Positions 7,428 through 9,035 of a DNA stretch of 9,035 nt are shown one piece after another. The stretch's first letter is position 1. Each line of letters opens with the position of its first letter. The DNA comes from RGIG8709 sp045575975 (GTDB lineage: Bacteria > Bacillota > Clostridia > Monoglobales > Monoglobaceae). The position numbers and the translations under genes are program-made. The stretch spans positions 1 to 9,035 of the forward strand of contig JAZNFO010000047.1 in the NCBI GenBank assembly GCA_045575975.1, read 5' to 3'. The notes under the pieces are model-generated. The model was not told the origin of the DNA. It saw nothing but the letters and a program-made list of their open reading frames with translations, and searched no databases.

Positions 7428-8831
7428 ATGGATATTGAGAAAAGAGAATTTGAAAACGAAACTTTTGATAATTCTGAAGATGTTATAAACGATAATGTTG
7501 AAGAAATCAACGAAACTGTCGTTGAAGATATTGAAGAGATTGAAGAAGTTGTTGAGACAACTGAAGAAGATATCGAAGAAATCTTTGAGGGTGATTCAGA
7601 GGAAGCTGATAAAATGGAAATTCTTTATGATGATGAAATCGAAGAGAATCAGTTTGAAGAAATCCCGAGTAAAAATAAAAAGCCTCTGTTTGTTGCACTT
7701 GGTGTAGTTCTTGCTATTGTTGTAGCGGTTATAATTTATTGTGTGTGCTATACAAACGGTGTGGGCGGTAAGAATGCGGTAAACACACTACCCCCTGATG
7801 AAGTTTCTCAGGCAGGAGAAATTGTTAAGGCAGACAAAATGAATATTGTTTTTGAAAATCCTTTTATCTCTATGTTTGAGGGAAAAGCAGGAACAAAGGT
7901 AACAGCTATGAAGGTTGGAAATTTCGGAGTTTCTGATGGTGTTTTAAGTTATTTTATCAAAAACGAAGCATTATCTCATATATACGGTCTTTATCAATCA
8001 GGAAAGGTTTCGGATCCCGATAACTTTGATTGGAATGCGGTTGCTGATGAAGAAACCGGGGTTACAAATGCAGAACTTATTAAAATAAAGACAATAAGAA
8101 CAGTTACTCCTATAATTGCTATGGTTAACGAAGCTCAGAAGAGAGGGGTAGTTTTAACACAGGAAGAACTTGATAATATAGCAAAAGGTATTGAAAATAT
8201 AAAAACTCAGTATGGTGATGATCTTGAAGAATCTTTAAGATTAGCAGGGTTTGACAATATAGAACAGTTTGAAGAAGTTCAGAAATTGCAGAAAATATAC
8301 CAGAATTCATATGATGCATTCAATCAGGACCCGGCAGCTTATATGAAAGGTGTTAAGGGAATAGAGAAAGCAATGAACGATGATAAGATTACTGCAAAAC
8401 ATGTCCTTATTCAATTCCCTGAAGGTGTTACATCTGAATCTGATGAAGAAGCTAAAGCTGAAACATTAAATAGAGCAAAAGAGGTTTTGGAAAAAGCAAA
8501 AGCAGGAGAAGATTTTGATAAGCTTATTGAAGAATACAGCCAGGATCCCGGACAGCCTAAGGCTGGTTATACTTTTGCCAATAACGGAACAATGGTTCAA
8601 AGCTTTGCTGATGCCGCATTCAAAACAGAAGTTGGTCAAATCAGTGATGTTGTTGAAACATCATATGGTTATCACATAATAAAAAGAGTTGACAGATTAA
8701 TCAGTTTTGAAGAATACACAGAATTTTTAACTAAAAATTCAAAGGTTAAGGTTAATAGAGGAATTTACGACAAATTAGTTGTTGATTTGAAGCTTTCAGA
8801 TTATTTAGGAGATCTTGGAGCCGCAGAGTAA
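7428..8831 (+). CDS. Membrane-anchored parvulin-type peptidylprolyl isomerase (PrsA/SurA-like foldase) with acidic cytoplasmic tail
   Basis: A 467-residue protein. Residues 1-80 are extremely acidic (37 Asp/Glu against 3 Lys/Arg by my count) and contain EDIEEI twice, 14 residues apart (33-38 and 47-52). SKNKK (81-85) then precedes one hydrophobic segment (about 86-108), which predicts a signal anchor with the tail inside and the rest outside. There is no lipobox: Cys105 and Cys107 lie within the anchor and the residue before each is unsuitable. Residues 160-310 resemble the helical SurA/PrsA N-region. The parvulin domain spans about 320-422, with AKHVLIQF (323-330), a helix rich in Lys/Glu, FDKLIEEYSQDPGQPKAG (363-380), FADAAFKTEVGQISDVVET (393-411) and GYHIIKRVD (414-422). 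It should help fold exported proteins at the outer face. AAGGAGA (7414-7420) lies seven bases before the ATG. Placement after pth-mfd is common in Clostridia. Confidence 0.88.
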   Translation: MDIEKREFENETFDNSEDVINDNVEEINETVVEDIEEIEEVVETTEEDIEEIFEGDSEEADKMEILYDDEIEENQFEEIPSKNKKPLFVALGVVLAIVVAVIIYCVCYTNGVGGKNAVNTLPPDEVSQAGEIVKADKMNIVFENPFISMFEGKAGTKVTAMKVGNFGVSDGVLSYFIKNEALSHIYGLYQSGKVSDPDNFDWNAVADEETGVTNAELIKIKTIRTVTPIIAMVNEAQKRGVVLTQEELDNIAKGIENIKTQYGDDLEESLRLAGFDNIEQFEEVQKLQKIYQNSYDAFNQDPAAYMKGVKGIEKAMNDDKITAKHVLIQFPEGVTSESDEEAKAETLNRAKEVLEKAKAGEDFDKLIEEYSQDPGQPKAGYTFANNGTMVQSFADAAFKTEVGQISDVVETSYGYHIIKRVDRLISFEEYTEFLTKNSKVKVNRGIYDKLVVDLKLSDYLGDLGAAE

Positions 8832-8848
8832 TTTAATTTTATTGGTAT

Positions 8849-8878
8849 ATGACTGTCCGCTTTGTAGCGGGCAGTCAT
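8849..8878 (+). terminator. Strong RNA hairpin after the foldase gene, probable terminator
   Basis: ATGACTGTCCGC (8849-8860) pairs with GCGGGCAGTCAT (8867-8878) over 12 bp, with one G-U pair (8856-8871) and a six-base loop. It begins 18 bp after the stop codon. The tail TTGGTTAGTTGG is only moderately T-rich, so termination may be partial. The G-U becomes an A-C mismatch on the other strand, which favours an RNA role in the plus direction. Confidence 0.65.
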
Positions 8879-8891
8879 TTGGTTAGTTGGC

Positions 8892-8900
8892 TGACAGTCA
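8892..8900. repeat. TGACAGTCA dyad, alternative partner of the upstream hairpin arm
   Basis: TGAC-A-GTCA is a 9-bp dyad directly before the GGGGG of the next ribosome binding site. Its last eight bases (8893-8900) are also the exact complement of TGACTGTC (8850-8857) in the 5' arm of the terminator hairpin, so a competing 8-bp pairing is possible. Confidence 0.3.
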
Positions 8901-8913
8901 GGGGGTATTTTAT

Positions 8914-9035
8914 ATGTCTTTATATTCTCTTATTTCTTCATTATTCAGCTATGCATTCACAACTATAATTTATGTTTTTATTTTCAGTATAATTGTGTTG
9001 ATTTATAAGGATATAAAAAAAGTTAGTAGTGGACT
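8914..9035 (+). CDS. N-terminal part of a membrane protein, cut by the right edge; possibly an FHA-domain protein
   Basis: Forty codons from the ATG at 8914 stay open to the window end. AGGGGG (8900-8905) lies eight bases upstream as ribosome binding site. The predicted peptide begins MSLYSLISSLFSYAF, continues as one long hydrophobic stretch (about residues 5-30, with IIYVFIFSIIVLIY at 18-31) and ends in a basic segment, KDIKK (32-36). This is the shape of a single N-terminal membrane anchor with the following part starting in a charged linker. Short anchors ending in IFSII-LIY-DIK are familiar to me from clostridial FHA-domain proteins encoded near cell-division or penicillin-binding-protein genes, but the diagnostic domain lies beyond the window, so the family is a guess. 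The CDS itself is likely; its function is not established. Confidence 0.6.
   Translation, partial: MSLYSLISSLFSYAFTTIIYVFIFSIIVLIYKDIKKVSSG

Noticed and set aside
7524..7583. Near-repeat of GAAGATAT-GAAGA-AT units (7524-7541 and 7566-7583) as a possible DNA repeat element
   Set aside because: The units are in frame and simply encode EDIEEI twice. The differences are all at third codon positions, so selection is on protein rather than DNA.
7495..7707. Frame-shifted plus-strand and antisense open frames over the acidic tail of the foldase (7495-7707 plus, 7507-7698 minus)
   Set aside because: They come from the repetitive GAAGAA-type codons. The peptides are Lys/Leu or Gln/Leu low-complexity and the true frame has the start signals.
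8125..8319. 64-codon minus-strand open frame inside the foldase gene
   Set aside because: It is antisense to the SurA/PrsA-like region and has no start signals.

Overview
The window reads as a chromosomal core region of a low-GC, endospore-lineage Firmicute, most likely a member of the Clostridia. The reasons are AT-rich DNA with AGA-dominated arginine codons, strong AGGAG-like ribosome binding sites, near-consensus sigma-A promoters, a YtvI-type sporulation membrane protein, an archaeal-type (ApgM-like) phosphoglycerate mutase of the kind common in anaerobes, and the order pth, mfd, peptidylprolyl isomerase, which is a familiar clostridial arrangement. No transposase, integrase, phage gene, CRISPR array, tRNA or rRNA was seen. 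Species cannot be named from the sequence.

Layout, left to right. Positions 1-13 appear to be the first codons of a minus-strand gene running off the left edge. A sigma-A promoter (82-110) drives a small flavoprotein with a four-cysteine iron-sulfur-type cluster motif (147-767, plus). It converges on a minus-strand pair, and one bidirectional hairpin terminator (775-800) serves both sides. The minus pair, transcribed leftward from a perfect-consensus promoter at 3118-3147, is an ApgM-family enzyme (1878-3077: phosphoglycerate mutase or homoserine kinase) followed after 19 bp by ytvI (806-1858). The 178-bp divergent gap 3078-3255 holds that promoter, a plus-strand promoter (3192-3220), and a 15-bp dyad between them that could be an operator.

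The plus-strand group is pth (3256-3819) and mfd (3844-7344), separated by 24 bp and probably co-transcribed. Next comes a membrane-anchored parvulin-type foldase (7428-8831), which probably also has its own promoter at 7363-7391. A strong RNA hairpin follows at 8849-8878. The window ends inside the first 40 codons of a membrane protein (8914 onward).

Functionally the genes are household ones: recycling of stalled peptidyl-tRNA (Pth), clearing of stalled RNA polymerase and recruitment of excision repair (Mfd), folding of exported proteins (foldase), central carbon or threonine metabolism (ApgM family), a spore-stage membrane protein (YtvI) and a redox flavoprotein. I found no convincing undescribed system. 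The points most worth a second look are the very acidic cytoplasmic tail on the foldase, the uncertain substrate of the ApgM-family enzyme, and the small regulatory dyads and competing RNA pairings in the intergenic gaps.
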